A DNA stretch of 5,484 nucleotides, taken from positions 1 through 5,484 of the forward strand of contig CAYQLM010000134.1 of NCBI GenBank assembly GCA_964418365.1. Reading direction: 5' to 3'. Origin of the DNA: JBBDXS01 sp964418365. Its GTDB lineage: Bacteria > Chloroflexota > Dehalococcoidia > DSTF01 > RBG-16-68-14. Below the pieces are notes generated by a model. It worked only from the letters and a program-made list of their open reading frames with translations, did not search any database and was not told the DNA's origin. Below are positions 4,264-5,484 of this stretch, piece after piece. A program made the translations under genes and the position numbers. Numbering within the stretch: the stretch's first letter is position 1; each line of letters opens with the position of its first letter.

Positions 4264-5484
4264 CTGCGCCGTACGCCTCGACTGCGCGCTCGCTAATCAA
4301 GCGGTCGATGTCCCCGTCCGAATAGCCAAGCTCTGCCAGGATCGCCTTCGTGTGCCCGCCGGCGGGCTCCCAGGGGCCGTACGACAGCTCATGCGCGGAG
4401 AACTGCACGGGCGACCCGTGACGCCAGTACTCGCCATAGGTCTCGCTGTGGACGCGCGCCATGTAGCCCTGCGCGCGCACGTCGACATCATCGAGGCAGA
4501 ACCGGCCGGGGTTGCGCGTCTCGACGGCGACGAGCGGCACATCGCCCTCGACGGCCAGCCGCTCCCATTCGCCGGCGCTCCGCGTACCAAGCGCGCCCGC
4601 GATCGCTTCGGCGAGGTCGCCCGCGCCGTCGGACCACGCCTCGTCCCAGCGCGCGACAAGCTCCGGCCGCTCGACGGCAGCGCAGAACGCATCCCACTCT
4701 TTGCGCCGCAGGCAGGCGAGGAAGACCCAGCCATCGGCCGTCTCATAGAGCCGGTACGCGGGGCCAAGACCCGTGACATCAGCATCGACGGCGCGCACCG
4801 GAGGGCGGCCGTCGTACTGGATGAGCTCGTCCGAGTTCGCGTACATGTTCGACGCGATCATCGTCGTCATCAGCTCCTGGCCGCGTCCGGTCGCGTCGCG
4901 CGCCTGCAGGCCGAGCAGCAGCGCCGTCGCGGCAGCGATGGCGGCGTTCACGTCGGGGTTGGCCTCGTTCGCGCGCAGCATGCGCCACGCTTCGTGCTTC
5001 AGCTCCTCGATCGGCAGCGCCGCGCTGCTCGGCGGCGGATGGCCCGCGCCGGCCTGGCGCATCGCGTTGCCCGCGATCGCTCCCGCGATCGGGTGAAACG
5101 CCGGCCGCGTCGCGTCCGGGCCGTCATCACCATACGACGCGCCGTACAGATAGATCAGACGCGGGTTGAGCGCCCGGCACGTCTCGCAGTCGATGCCGAG
5201 GCGCGCCGGCACGCCGGGCCGGAAGTTGTGCAGTAGCATGTCGGCGCCAGCGATCAGCTCGTGCGCGATCGCGCGGCCCTCCTTGTGCTTGAGATCCAGC
5301 GCGATGCTCTCCTTGCCCTGCGTCGTCGGGAACGCGAGCAGGCCGCCGGCCGAGTACCGGCTGTAGTCGCCCCCCAGCGTCTCGATCTTGATCACGCGCG
5401 CCCCGAGGTTCGCGAGCAGCGTCGTCGCATACGGCGAGGCGAAGAACGTCGAGAAGTCGACCACGGTGATACCGGCCAGCGGGC
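4256..5484 (-). CDS. Family III (CaiB/BaiF) CoA-transferase, 5' end off window
   Basis: Such enzymes move CoA from one acyl-CoA to a carboxylic acid through an aspartyl-CoA thioester. The frame is open to the window edge. A GTG at 5464-5462 could be taken as a start, but the codons before it read PLAGIT and continue into VVDFSTFFASPYATTLLANL, the classic family N-terminus, so the true start lies upstream. Visible family signatures (numbered from that GTG) are GARVIKIE (21-28), GKESIALDLK (50-59), NFRPGVPARLGID (80-92), NPRLIYLYGASYGDDGP (100-116), the probable catalytic Asp171 in NPDVNAAIAA, and GRGQE (193-197). The C-terminal HTKAILAELGYSDGDI is also typical. At least 409 residues are present. 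The wording (FFASPYATTLL, RPAFHPIAGA) also recalls the second half of double-domain CoA-transferases, so the full protein could be longer. It is the first visible gene of the coupled operon, and its stop overlaps the next start (ATGGGTGA). Confidence 0.93.
   Translation of the reverse strand, partial: PLAGITVVDFSTFFASPYATTLLANLGARVIKIETLGGDYSRYSAGGLLAFPTTQGKESIALDLKHKEGRAIAHELIAGADMLLHNFRPGVPARLGIDCETCRALNPRLIYLYGASYGDDGPDATRPAFHPIAGAIAGNAMRQAGAGHPPPSSAALPIEELKHEAWRMLRANEANPDVNAAIAAATALLLGLQARDATGRGQELMTTMIASNMYANSDELIQYDGRPPVRAVDADVTGLGPAYRLYETADGWVFLACLRRKEWDAFCAAVERPELVARWDEAWSDGAGDLAEAIAGALGTRSAGEWERLAVEGDVPLVAVETRNPGRFCLDDVDVRAQGYMARVHSETYGEYWRHGSPVQFSAHELSYGPWEPAGGHTKAILAELGYSDGDIDRLISERAVEAYGADG

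Noticed and set aside
3866..5236. Plus-strand open frame of 456 codons opposite the CoA-transferase and aldolase genes
   Set aside because: It is antisense to two well-conserved genes, is Arg/Ala-rich with no recognisable motif, and is the expected shadow of high-GC coding DNA.

Overview
This is a 5.5 kb stretch of high-GC bacterial DNA, almost completely coding. Third codon positions are strongly G/C, and long shadow frames lie opposite the real genes. The gene mix is a short-chain dehydrogenase, a family III CoA-transferase, a thiolase-fold/DUF35 pair, a PNPOx-family flavoprotein and a metallo-beta-lactamase-fold protein. It suggests a heterotroph that breaks down complex carbon through CoA thioesters, such as a soil or marine Chloroflexota or an actinobacterium. 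The sequence alone does not fix the phylum, and there is no rRNA, tRNA or mobile-element gene to help.

Layout. Two plus-strand genes occupy the left end: the 3' part of a short-chain dehydrogenase (1-476) and a small helical protein coupled to it (479-904). They converge on a run of five minus-strand genes. The 129 bp between the converging stop codons hold four near-perfect palindromes in a row, a dispersed-repeat type of structure whose outer edge supplies the stop codon of the small gene. On the minus strand, in transcription order, come a family III CoA-transferase (5' end off the window), a thiolase-fold protein closely resembling the steroid side-chain aldolase Ltp2, a stand-alone DUF35 Zn-ribbon/OB-fold protein, a PNPOx-family flavoprotein, and an MBL-fold protein with a flavodiiron-like metal site.

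How they may work together. The CoA-transferase, aldolase-like protein and DUF35 protein are tightly packed (8-nt overlap, then a 2-nt gap) and read as one translationally coupled operon. A plausible scheme is CoA activation of an acid, followed by retro-aldol cleavage of a 3-hydroxyacyl-CoA side chain by the thiolase-fold/DUF35 complex. The convergent dehydrogenase belongs to the type acting on 3-hydroxyacyl-CoA or hydroxysteroid substrates, so it fits the same theme. The PNPOx gene has a good sigma70-type promoter of its own, whose -35 box overlaps the DUF35 stop codon, so the last two genes may be a separate unit. Nothing here is a clear new defence or mobile system. The most interesting points are the missing thiolase catalytic residues, the altered MBL metal site, the possible haem-less cytochrome-like protein, and the palindrome cluster. 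Comparisons with named proteins are from memory, not from a search.
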